Assembly (NCBI GenBank): GCA_029974635.1
Contig: JARKQY010000050.1
Location: 1 to 48,975, forward strand
Origin: Bacillota bacterium
Lineage (GTDB): Bacteria; Bacillota; UBA4882; UBA8346
Reading direction: 5' to 3'
Length of the DNA stretch: 48,975 nt
Shown: piece after piece, positions 37,601 through 45,700 of the stretch
Numbering within the stretch: position 1 is the first letter of the stretch
How the letters are laid out: every line of letters begins with the position of its first letter
Notes under the pieces: generated by a model
What the model was told of the DNA's origin: nothing
The model's input: the letters and a program-made list of their open reading frames with translations, nothing else
Databases searched by the model: none
Made by a program: the position numbers and the translations under genes

Positions 37601-37720
37601 AAAGGGATCAACGGCTCTATAATCGGAAAGGTCGACAAATTCAGGCTAAAACAGGTGGACTCAAAGAAGTTACTCCAGCGGAGCGCATCTGCAGCAACGG
37701 GAATAGCTAATATAATATAA
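28601..37720 (+). CDS. trans-AT PKS: FkbH-ACP-KS-KR-ACP-KS-DH
   Basis: With GTG 28601 (GGGGAG ribosome binding site, 9-base spacer) the protein has 3039 residues. Residues 1-550 are an FkbH-like HAD domain with VTDCDNTIWNGICGE (DCDNT near 215-219) and the MRTNQFNFTT and RFGTYGIVGL segments; FkbH enzymes load a glyceryl unit from 1,3-bisphosphoglycerate onto an ACP. ACP1 has Ser678 (LSLDSQG). KS1 (about 756-1190) has Cys923 (DTACSAS), His1058 and His1102. KR (about 1465-1890) has TGGGGGIG at 1686-1693, Tyr1828, and HCAGVIRDS, with an Asp suggesting B-type stereochemistry. ACP2 has Ser1992 (GIDSI). KS2 (about 2099-2530) has Cys2275 in DGACSSS, His2410 and His2450. A C-terminal DH has His2766 and Asp2937, but its HxxxGxxxxP motif has Ser for Pro. 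No AT domain is present. Each KS has a flanking linker ending in LPxYPF. Confidence 0.95.
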   Translation: MAENSKKLVVAATFTVDFLLPSLEYYNDQLKLGLEILPVPYNQIIQQLIVPDSMMNNNHQGLNVILIRFADWLRFQNEPTIQLGNEKISGVAEDILETSYHAFIEAVESYAAQSQSQTLILIAPSSPSGAFAEEWQLIFSGYRDKLQAGLKAFSAIHCLDAEEYHEAYEVKQVYDLIGDKMGHIPYAQDYLHLFGTLIIRYYYGLRSPGRKVIVTDCDNTIWNGICGEAGAANINWDGDAGKLQQFLVQQSQQGILICLCSKNTAADVWEVFDNHPGMPLTKEHIVASRINWEPKSENIKALAVELNLGLDSFIFIDDNQVECSEVNINCPDVLTIHWPPEGEEPVKILSQLWLFDHFAVTNEDKERTVMYQAEISRKKAIETSGGWQQFIEGLKLEVDFEEISDGTLERASQLTMRTNQFNFTTIRRSTGDIQKLQRTNASQCYVVKAKDRFGTYGIVGLIILLNSQMMISVDTFLLSCRVLGRGVEHKMIRWIAETAIQKGFKKIGIRFQDSAKNAPARKFLDWLAVKYSGSLNSEGILCFSANKLLKCRYTDYSGDSLRTKESKNVKTKQSDVTPPVEAVNLMDFWLKNRTIELLTKQIDAFRSLYANPDSASNLQEGNLANQDLGDIPDSPAGAREINPVEAVHCIKKIFCKYTAVQYAQLTSDFLLENLSLDSQGIVSITSELDMLFHHVEPTLLFECQSFGAVCDAVINRGQERESTETREVNDVQNTGYPVTNKKGGLNPDAMDFSTRDIAIIGISCRYPGAKNIYEFWENLVQGKCSIAEIPAERWESQRFYSGDESDTGKSYNKWGGFIDDMDKFDAAFFKISPRQAALMDPQQRLLLEIVWNLLEDAGYNPECFEKKTGVFAGVISSDYGLYQNWLSLGKMGTFRNCDYYQIANRISYFFDFHGPSLVIDTACSASGTAVHMACESLLAGDCNCAIVGGVNLILHPSRFIQYSHVGMLSRDHLCRPFGDNASGTIIGEGLGALLLKPYHRAIQDADHIWGVIKGSAVNSGGRTTGFTVPNPAAQGEVVTEALRNSKVDPGTISYIEAHGTGTSLGDPIELKGLELAFQQNARFNTGHKQFCAIGSVKSNIGHLESGAAVAGIIKVLLQMKYRTLAPSLHAEIPNPKIDLTNSPFKIQHQAGDWNRPVIKVDDKPVVFPLRAGISSFGAGGSNAHIILEEPIFENPDFSKDTRENAPQFKDKNHLILLSAEDEPGLVRLIRDLVAFFRNPYLFPLYGAKEITAGCTIENIAYTLRAGRKAMDERLALVVHTVEELVAKLETVLDAGQNQPEDQKIEEPQDFSGIYRGRKSANSQVVNLISGNAGRAFIKSIVSANDMDKLAQYWIAGGEIPDDIFQDQSKSRRLSLPVYPFDGPCYRMEGMDRIIVSEAESISRLEAASQTAGATTTVQSFQTAPYSAPAGLDNGREPYSLFKKSWRKTERSQISAPETRGEILIVGGNSELNNALIRYFGELPVIKPRIIFMAAGKDLPAVTGKLTVDMIPVKAYDWIHCSNAVDHLENRHIGHVIYLGAFSSGSSSGIQESFLPVFAVCQRLMRMKPAKGFQFICVYPGVKEADEPLWGGICGFGKTVREENPEVDFRTVCVHLSQNSTHSAAAFQVLEAVRSELWNEVSEPETFYDGNEKWISYYQPMDISEREAKVAVDPAMIPHEGGTYLITGGGGGIGLQVAGYLASLGRCNIVLCGRSMPDEGKIAYLNQLAVTGAKFTYWILDISKEWDANYLIRKIKKQYGKIDGIFHCAGVIRDSFIIKKEKSEIEAVLASKVQGTFWLDAATRDQDLDFIVLFSSLSGVLGNRGQSDYAYANHFMDNFRNWRNKQVSQGKRKGLTIAVNWPYWLSGGMKMSAADEDFFTETTGLKPLPADLGIEILKKVLELKIEQAIPCYGDDALFQQVLNGQSRRGDIATPDAVERPAMNGKGSDTLQQGGAVEYKSTKEFLQSILGEVINMKPQDIHEDTHFETLGIDSIAVRLFSHRVEKQIGKVSRTLLYECHSLKDLVNYFLKYYEHQLLRHFTKHGDSTQSRLVTKDIPVPKQDPVRQVHTEPENRPHDGFSPERTYVAATKDDGHFLEETDIAIVGMSGSYPLAGDLKEYWQNLKNGRDCITWIPEDRWNKRCYFSPDPKESGKGKYYCEWGGFLGGVRRFDPLLFNIAPKEARGIDPQERLFLQSAWMALEDAGYNRDELSRVSGKNGGAAVGVFVGITTNDYQLLGSETMGDTDVMGHSLSWSVANRVSYCLNLSGPSIAVDGACSSSLMAVHLACESLKRGECDAAIVGAANLFLHPFKYILNSQQRMLSAKGRCFAFSAEADGFVPAEGVGAFLFKRLDKAKADGDHIYAVIKGTAVNHGGRSNGYMVPNPEAQAEVIEKALEAGNISPRTVSYLEAHGTGTILGDPIEIAGLTKVYQKYSQDNGYCSIGSVKSNIGHAEAAAGIASLTKVILQMRNQWIVPALYAQNPNPAINFMETPFFLQTAGSPWKQPVIREGDREIIYPRRAGISSFGAGGANAHIVVEEYQEPDTVVANDFRGELVFILSAMTKDQLREYAGKLLAFLTAESPAATAADRQSGRLNLLNLAYTLQVGREPLKERLAIIASTMEKLREKLQAFSGGQKEISNVFTGNSRTVENLAAESPEDQTAIHPDLPRMAQSWVAGKKTDWRKLYGEQLNRGIKPCRISLPTYPFSQKEYWITSATETASRDEPQPAPAAGNYQFDLTGTMAQIANQRTEFTVPLSLEGCEFLKAHILFGKAVLSGPTQLAMLFEAVYRMLGTIRIEIKHMDFIQPIIVGTGDPLVLKLIIAAQQDALYRFQFQSRPVNFPGNEDTGWSIHSSGQLTRVSGVMNPAGNDTGGDPPPAMKTIETGSFYAKLEQLGYRFEDSFKCITDLRATDGFSAARIINGNNSKHSKRVMEPGIIDSCIQMLLPTLPENVMAEAPHSIYVPVYVSGFAIWDEFTVAMDCYGKRIFWDHKKATLLGSLLMKGINGSIIGKVDKFRLKQVDSKKLLQRSASAATGIANII

Positions 37721-37723
37721 TGA

Positions 37724-37829
37724 TTTAATCCAATAAAGCCTGTAAATCCCGTCAAAAAAAGTTTTGTGGTTTTTAATCGGCCTAAAACAAGGCTAATTGG
37801 ACAGGATTAACTGGATTACAGGGATTTTT
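37724..37829. repeat. Intergenic inverted repeat, copy 2
   Basis: Starts 4 bp after the first megasynthase. The left arm (37724-37753) and right arm (37798-37829) are imperfect complements built from GGATT units; the centre holds GGCCTAAAACAAGGCTAATT. It is nearly identical to the copy at 37920 and lies in the same orientation. It could form a hairpin in RNA. Confidence 0.75.
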
Positions 37830-37919
37830 GACCATAATTAACCTGATTTTATAAGATTGATATGGCTTTATAGATGTTTAATCATATAAATTTTATAATT
37901 CTGTAAATTCTGATTAGGT

Positions 37920-38025
37920 TTTAATCCAATAAATCCTGTAAATCCCGTCAAAAAAAGGTTTGCGGGTATTTAATAGGCCTAAAACAAGGCTAATTGGGTA
38001 GGATTAACTGGATTAAGGGGATTTT
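37920..38025. repeat. Intergenic inverted repeat, copy 3
   Basis: A second, near-identical copy 196 bp after the start of copy 2, with the same arms and the same GGCCTAAAACAAGGCTAATT centre. Together the two fill most of the 423-bp gap between the megasynthase and the MFS gene; I see no gene in that gap. Confidence 0.8.
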
Positions 38026-38143
38026 AATAAGTACAATTAGTTTGCTGAAGAGGGTTTTGAAAGGAGGAAAATTCAGCCGGACAAATAACATAAAAAATAT
38101 ATTTTTTTAAATTCAAAAAAAATTCAACAAAAAGGAGACTTCT

Positions 38144-39412
38144 ATGAGCGTTGAGATTAAATCCAAAAGCTTGCTAAGTAATATTCGTTCTTTTAGCACG
38201 GGTATCTGGGTATACCTGATGGCCTGGTTTGTGCTGCAGTTTAGTTTTGCCGGTATCTATTCGGTCCTGATTAATCTATTCCTAAAACGGTTGGGCTATT
38301 CCGAAGAGTTTATGGGAACGGTGCTTTCAGCGGCCGCTCTCGGATTTGCGTTGTTCGCCATTCCGGCTGGGAGTTTGGGCGCCCGCTGGGGTTATAAAAA
38401 AATGATTATGATCGGCATGATAGCCGGCACGATTTTTACGTTTATCCTGCCTTTTTCGCAATTCTTAAGCGGCGATCTGGCCAAGGTAACCATAGCAGTA
38501 TCTTACGGGGCATATGCGGTAGCAATGACGCTTATCTCGGTGAACGGAATTCCTTTTCTGGCCAATTCCGCTTCCGACGAGTCCAGGGTCCATGTATTCT
38601 CCGCCTATGCGGCAATGGCTCCCCTGGCCGGTTTTTTCGGAAGCATTGTAGCCGGTTTTCTGCCCAAGATCATATCCGATATAACCTCCATTTCATTGGA
38701 CAAGGCTGACCCGTATGCTTTCTCGATGTGGGTCGTGCCGCTGTTTTTATTGGCCTTTACCTGTTTGTTCCCGTTCTTCATCAAGGAAAAACATGGCGCT
38801 GAAAATACCACGGAAAACGCCGCCGCTGCGGATGCCAAAACCGAAAAAGCGCCGGTATATCTGTTTATCACCTTTTTTGTATTTACAGTCTTCCGGATTG
38901 CCACTTTTTGGGCTATTTTTGCCTTTTTCAGCATATACCTGGATTCGTCCTTCAAGGTTCCCGTTGCCATCATCGGAGTATTAACGGCCATTGGACGTAT
39001 TATCCCGGCATTCGCGGCGCTGTTTACTCCGTATTTCGCCAAACGGGCCGGAAAGTTTAACTTAATCATCCTGGTATCCGTGGTTTCCACCATTTTTGCC
39101 TTGCCCATGGGTTTAATCCCTAGTGTAACCGCTGCCGCCATTTCGCTCATCGTGATTTCGGGCTTGAACGCCATTGATGCTTCCATCTTTTCCACCTTCC
39201 AGCAGGAAGTTACCCCGGAAAAATGGCGTCCTTTAATGTCCGGGTATTGCTTTGCCGCGGAAGCCGTCAGTTTCACATTAGTGGCTTATTCCGGCGGTTA
39301 TATTATCAAGTCCCTGGGGTATCAACCGTTTTTCCTAATGACGGCTGCTGCTACCTTTACTAGTGCGTTTATTTTCTGGTTTGCCCTTCGGAAAAGATAC
39401 GCCCATCAATAG
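38144..39412 (+). CDS. MFS transporter, probable polyketide exporter
   Basis: A 422-residue membrane protein with about twelve hydrophobic helices and a central charged cytoplasmic loop (KEKHGAENTTENAAAADAKT, about 214-240). The MFS motif between helices 2 and 3 reads GSLGARWGYKKMIM. An AAGGAG ribosome binding site precedes ATG. It is encoded between the two megasynthase genes on the same strand, so export of the product or self-protection is the natural inference; the substrate is not deducible. Long antisense ORFs here are shadows. Confidence 0.9.
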   Translation: MSVEIKSKSLLSNIRSFSTGIWVYLMAWFVLQFSFAGIYSVLINLFLKRLGYSEEFMGTVLSAAALGFALFAIPAGSLGARWGYKKMIMIGMIAGTIFTFILPFSQFLSGDLAKVTIAVSYGAYAVAMTLISVNGIPFLANSASDESRVHVFSAYAAMAPLAGFFGSIVAGFLPKIISDITSISLDKADPYAFSMWVVPLFLLAFTCLFPFFIKEKHGAENTTENAAAADAKTEKAPVYLFITFFVFTVFRIATFWAIFAFFSIYLDSSFKVPVAIIGVLTAIGRIIPAFAALFTPYFAKRAGKFNLIILVSVVSTIFALPMGLIPSVTAAAISLIVISGLNAIDASIFSTFQQEVTPEKWRPLMSGYCFAAEAVSFTLVAYSGGYIIKSLGYQPFFLMTAAATFTSAFIFWFALRKRYAHQ

Positions 39413-39423
39413 TTGATCCTGTA

Positions 39424-39456
39424 AAGCCAGGCTTCATTTCAGTGGGAGCCTGGCTT
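39424..39456 (+). terminator. Terminator candidate after the MFS gene
   Basis: A 10-bp stem (AAGCCAGGCT 39424-39433 with AGCCTGGCTT 39447-39456) lies 11 bp after the stop. The following bases are not T-rich, so termination may be partial and the next PKS gene could still be read through. Confidence 0.5.
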
Positions 39457-39596
39457 ATCATTAAAAATATTTGTAATCACGAAGAAGCAACAAGAATTTT
39501 TAGTACCTATTATAAATTATTAAATTAAAATTACGTTCAAAACATATCGGATTTTGCGGATCATCCTGCAAATTGATATACAGTAGGGGTTTCTTA

Positions 39597-39697
39597 GACA
39601 GGATTAACTGGATTAAGGGGATTTTTTATAAATGCAGAATAAAAACAAAGGTATATAATTTTAATCCAATAAATCCTGTTAATCCCGTCTAAATAAA
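39597..39697. repeat. Intergenic inverted repeat, copy 4
   Basis: The arms appear in reversed order compared with copies 2 and 3: GACAGGATTAACTGGATTAA begins at 39597 and the complementary arm TTTAATCCAATAAATCCTGT at 39659. The centre is unrelated AT-rich DNA. It ends 45 bp before the second megasynthase; the rest of 39457-39741 shows no gene. Confidence 0.75.
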
Positions 39698-39741
39698 AAC
39701 TCTTTATATTCGACTGCAATATGATTTATAAGGGGTATAAG

Positions 39742-42700
39742 ATGAAAAATCAAACACAGCAAAAACTGGCGGAAATCATATCCGGCATACTGGAAATCGA
39801 TTTGAACGGCATTGATGAGGCAACTCATTTCGGGGAATATGGATTTGAATCGGTAACCATGACCGAACTGGCGGATCAGGTTAACCGGGAGTTCGGAGTT
39901 AAGATTACCCCCGCCTTCCTATATGAAAACAATACTGTTGAAGCGCTTTCCCGCGCACTCGGCCAAGAGGTCGGTCCGGACACAAAGGCGTCATTGGCGG
40001 ATGAAGCTACAGAACCACGCCTTCCGAAATTGAAAATGGAGTTAATCGAGCTGGCGGCGGAGATTATTGGCATGGCCGCGGCGGAAATTCAAGATGATGA
40101 TCATTTCGGAGAACTGGGGTACGAGAGTGTCGCTCTTGGAGAACTGGCGGAAAAAATTACTCGGGCTTATGGAATTGAGGTCACCCCGGTCCTTTTGTAC
40201 GAAAAAAATACCATCCGGGAATTGGCTGCGGACCTTCATGCTAAACTTACGGAACGCCATCCGGTTCCGGAATATCCGGTCAATCCGGCGGAATCTTTTC
40301 AAAATAAAGCAATAAACCCTGAAAATATCAGAAAAATATACATAATGGAAGATCAAAACCAAACCGGTATCGCCATCGTCGGCATGGCCGGAATTTTTCC
40401 GCAATCCGAAAACCTGGAAGAGTTTTGGGAGCATCTGATCCGGGAAGAATGTGTTGTCGGAAACATCCCGCCGGATCGGGAGGAATTGGTCCAGTGGCGG
40501 GAAGCGATGAAGACCGCTGATTCAGCGGCTCCGGAACCCCAGGGAGGCTTTTTGAAAGAAGTGGACAAATTCGATCCCCTCTTTTTCAATATCGCTCCCA
40601 AAGAAGCGGAATTGATGGATCCCCAACAAAGGCTGTTTTTGGAAATTGTATGGCATGCTCTGGAGGAAGCCGGATATTGCAAGTCCCGGCTGGCCGGCAG
40701 CAACACCGGAGTTTTCGTGGGAATATCCTCCAATGATTATACCGATATTCAAACCTATCAAGATCTACCGGTCAATGCATTTTCCGCTACCGGGAAAGCT
40801 TATTCCATTTTGGCCAACCGGATATCCTATTACTTTGATTTTCACGGTCCCAGCCAGGCGGTGGATACCGCTTGTTCCAGCTCGCTGGTGGCGCTGCATT
40901 ATGCCGCCGAATCTATCCGGCGGGGAGAATGTGATCTGGCCGTTGCCGGAGGCGTAAACATTCTGTTAAGCCCTGCCTATTATCAGGCCTTCATGGATGC
41001 GGGAATGCTTAGCCCGGACGGCCGTTGCCGAACCTTTGATAAAAACGCCGCCGGTTATGTCCGGGGTGAGGGCGTCGCCGCGCTGGTACTGAAACCTCTC
41101 AGCCGGGCAATCCTGGATGGCGATCATATCCACGGCATCATTAAGGCAACGCAGGTGAATCATGGCGGCCGGGCTCATTCCCTAACCGCGCCCAACCCTG
41201 ACGCCCAAGCCGAATTGCTGGTCAAAGCCTACCGTAAATCCGGCGTCGATCCAGCCACGGTAGGTTACATCGAAGCCCACGGCACCGGAACCAAGCTCGG
41301 TGATCCTATCGAGATCCAGGCCCTGAAAAAAGCCTTCGGCATTTTATATCAGGACTGGGAGCGTCCGGCGGTTAACCGGAAACATTGCGGCATCGGTTCG
41401 GTAAAGACCAATATCGGTCATCTGGAGGCTGCCGCCGGAATGGCGGGAATCATCAAAGTCCTGTTGGCCATGAAGCATAAGCGGATACCCCCAACGGTTA
41501 ATTTCACCGAACTCAACCCTTATATTGAACTTGAAGGTTCTCCTTTTTATATCGTCAACCAAACCGTAGCCTGGGAACAGCCCCAGGAAAAAGGAAGGCT
41601 GGCGCCAAGACGGGCAGGCGTCAGTTCTTTCGGTTTCGGAGGCGCCAACGCCCACGTCGTTTTAGAGGAATATCCGGGGTTTACGCGCCAATGCCGGGAT
41701 AACCAACCGGGCGGCCCCCAAATCATCGTTTTTTCAGCCCGCAATCAACAGCGGCTCACTGAATACCTGACCAAAATCATTGCTTTTCTGGAGAAAGTTT
41801 TACAGCCTGGATCCGGAGTCGCGGCCCCGCTAACACCGCCGAATGATATCCAGGATGAACTGCGGCAACTGATTGCCGGTTGGCTGCATGTGAAGCCTCA
41901 AGATATCAGCAGCACCGAGGATATATTCGAATTTGGACTGGACCAATTCAGTTTCACCCAAATCATTGAGCAACTGGGCAGCCGGTGGCAAATTGAATTA
42001 CCCGTTGCCGAAATGCTGAAACTGCGCACCATAGCCGAGATCGCCGCGGATATAAATCAAAGGCGAATCAATGCTGCGGTCAAAGAGGAAGTTTACCTAA
42101 GCTCCCCCTTATCCGGCGAGCTGGAGGCAGATCTGCCGCTGGATCATGTAGCATATACTCTGCAAACCGGACGGGAGCCGCAGGAAGAACGTTTGGCTTT
42201 GGTAGTGTCTTCTCTGGAGGAATTGCATGAAGCGTTGCGTTCCATCGCTCAGGGGTCGAACCCGGGATGCCCCTGTTTCCGCGGCAAGGTGCCGGTGAAT
42301 AAGGGGAATTTACATCAATATTTTGAGAATGAAGCCGGCCGGGAATATCTCCGGAAAACATGCAACCAGCGGCAGTTGGAGATCTTGGCAAAGCTATGGG
42401 TGGAAGGCGTGACGGTGGACTGGGAGCTTCTTTATGAAAACCATTCGCCACAGCGGATTCCCTTGCCCACTTATCCGTTTGCCAGGGAACGGTACTGGGT
42501 TTCCGGCACCGGTATCAATAAGAACAATTTAGCGAATCATTATCGCCGGAGAAAATCAACCATCCGGCGTTGGAATGAAAGGATAACCGGTAATGAACCG
42601 TTAGACGGAGGCGGAAATCAACTATTTTCAGAAGAAGATGGAATATCCGGGCAGAACCGTTCGCATGCCGGTCCGGAGCCGCCGGAGCTATTCCATCGAG

Positions 42701-45700
42701 TAAGAGAATTATTGATCCACAAAACAGCACATCTTTTAAAACTAAAACCGGAAGACATCAATGTAGAAACGGAGTTCAACAGCTATGGGTTTAATTCGAT
42801 TACCTTAATCGAATTTGCCGCTGAACTCGACCGGGAGTTTCAGATCGAAATCACACCCACTATATTTTATGACCGTTCCACTTTGGATCGCTTCGCCGGA
42901 TATTTAGTGGAGCAGTTTTATGATGTTTTCCAAAACTATTTCGGAATGGATGCCGCCGCCAACAATGCAGGCAACGATATGCAAAGCGCCAACCGGCGGA
43001 TGGGAATATCCGGCCGGCGGCTCTCCGTTAAACAAAAGATTCCCTTACTTCCCTTATCCCAGGCTAAAGTCAAATCGATTGGCGATCCTTCGGACCTGAA
43101 TCATCATTCAGCCGGCCCCATTGCCATCATCGGCATGAGCGGACAATTTCCCATGGCGGATGATGTACACCAATTTTGGGAGAATCTGTTACAAAATGCC
43201 CATTGCATCACCGAAATCCCCAAATCGCGATGGGATTGGCAAAGTTATTACGGCGACCCAACTAAAGAAACGGATAAGACCAACATCAAATGGGGCGGCT
43301 TTATGAATGGTATAGAGGAGTTCGATCCGCTATTCTTTGGTATCTCCCCCAAAGAGGCCGAGTTGATGGACCCCCAGCAGCGGCTCTTAATGATCCATGT
43401 ATGGAAGTGTATCGAGGATGCCGGTTATGCTCCGCGAAGCCTCTCCGGCACTAGAACCGGTATCCTGGTGGGCACCGCCCAATGCGGTTATTCGAATTTG
43501 ATGACCAAGCTCAATGTCCCGGTAGAAAGCTATACGGCAACCAGTACCGTTGCCTCAGTGGGCCCCAATCGTATGAGTTATTTTCTGAACCTCCATGGAC
43601 CCAGCGAGCCTATTGAAACGGCTTGTTCCAGTTCCCTGGTGGCTATTCACAAAGCGGTCGTCATGCTACAGGACGGTTCTTGTGAAATGGCCATTGCCGG
43701 CGGTATTCATACCATGGTAACCCCGGATTTTCATATCAGTTTAAGTAAAGCCGGGATGTTGAGTGAAGACGGATCGTGTAAAACTTTTTCCGCCAAAGCC
43801 GACGGCTATGTACGGGGTGAAGGAGTAGGAATACTTTTTCTCAAGCCGCTGGCCGCCGCCCAACGGGATGGCGACCATATTTACGGATTGATCCTGGGCG
43901 GCGCCGTCAATCATGGCGGCCGGACCAACTCTCTTACTGCGCCCAATCCTAGAGCCCAGGCCGAATTAATCAAAGAGGCCTATCAAAAAGCGGGAATTGA
44001 CCCCCAAACGGTCACCTATATCGAAGCCCATGGAACCGGGACCAAACTGGGGGACCCTATCGAGATCGAAGGCTTGAAAACCGCTTTTGACGAACTCAAT
44101 CAGGGCGCCGGCGTTCAACGAACCAATCAGGGCTATTGCGGGCTGGGTTCCGTCAAAACCAATATCGGTCATCTGGAATTGGCGGCAGGAGTCGCCGGGG
44201 TCATCAAGGTATTGCTGCAATTAAAGCATCGAACCCTGGTGAAATCTTTGCATTGCGATGCAATCAACCCCTATATCCAATTGGATGGCTCCCCGTTCTA
44301 TATCGTCAGGGAAAACCAGGAATGGAAAGCCCTTGCGGATGATCAAGGCAATGCCATTCCGCGCAGAGTGGGAGTCAGCTCGTTTGGGTTCGGTGGCGTA
44401 AACTCCCATGTAGTAATTGAGGAATACGTTCCTCCCCAAACGGCGGATTGCCAAAATGGCAAAAACCGGCTGCAATGGGAGCGGCTAATCATTGTTTTAT
44501 CCGCAAAGAATGAGCGGCGCCTGAATGATTATGTAAAGCATTTATTGGCAGCCCTTGAAGAACGGGGATTTACTGATGGCGATTTACCGGATATCGCATA
44601 CACTCTCCAAGCCGGGCGGGAAGCCATGGAGGAGAGACTGGCACTGGTGGTGGCTTCCCTTGATGAACTTAAAAAAGCATTGGCAGCCCTTGGCAACGGC
44701 TCGGAGCCTGAATGTCCCGTTTTTCGCGGCAATATTCATTATAGCAAGGAAAGAATAACCGCTTTTTTTGAAAACCAGGAAGGCCGGGAATATATCGCGA
44801 GGATTTATGAGAACAACAAGACGGAAACATTGGCCAGGCTGTGGGTGGAAGGCGTCGCCGTTAGATGGGAAAGTTTATATAAAGACTCTTGGTTTCAAAG
44901 GGTTTCCCTGCCTACCTATCCATTTGCCGCTGAACCCTATTGGGTATCCGCTCCCGAAATCAATAGTAATGCCGGTAAAGAACCGGTTTCCGGCAGGAGC
45001 CATTCAGATCCTTTATTGAGCCGAAGCAAACAGGAAAGTTCAATACCGATTGCATCTGCGGAGGCTTCATCCGAAGCTTCTGCTTCAGACGCGGCAATAA
45101 TGACTTTTGAAGAAGTATGGCGGGAACAGGCTTTGCCGGAGAATTCCGCCGGTGAAATCAAGCATCTGGTCTGTTTTCTGTCATCTCCCGCGAATCAGCA
45201 GGTAATCACGGAGATATTAGCCGGACTTCATTGGGAAGCAGGCCGGCCACCCAACCTCATATTTGTTTCTCCCGATGCGAGGTACGAAAAAGTATCCCAG
45301 AATGTATATCATATTGTTCCTGACGATCTTCCCACATATACTGAGGCTTTCCGGGGAATCCGTGAGGATTACGGAGAAATCGACGCTGTATTTTATTTGT
45401 TACCGTTGGAAGATCCGGGCTGGATCGCGGATTATTCTCATCTGGTTTATTGGCTCCAGGCAATTGCCCATTCCAAATTGAAAATCAGGCGCATCCTGGT
45501 TGCGGCCCAATTTGAAAATGAACTGGCCCATTGTTATCTGGAATCCTGGATTGGTTTTGAACGTTCCCTGGGACTGGTTCTGCCTAATACCCAATTGGCC
45601 GTCATCTTCCAGGACGCCAAAGATCAAAAAGGGCAAAGCCTCTTGCAGGATTGGCTGCCCAAGCTCCGGGCCGAACTAACCGCTTCCAAATGCCAAAGCG

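Noticed and set aside
38605..39276. Minus-strand ORF of 223 codons within the MFS gene
   Set aside because: Antisense shadow; the plus strand encodes a complete 12-helix transporter with a good ribosome binding site.
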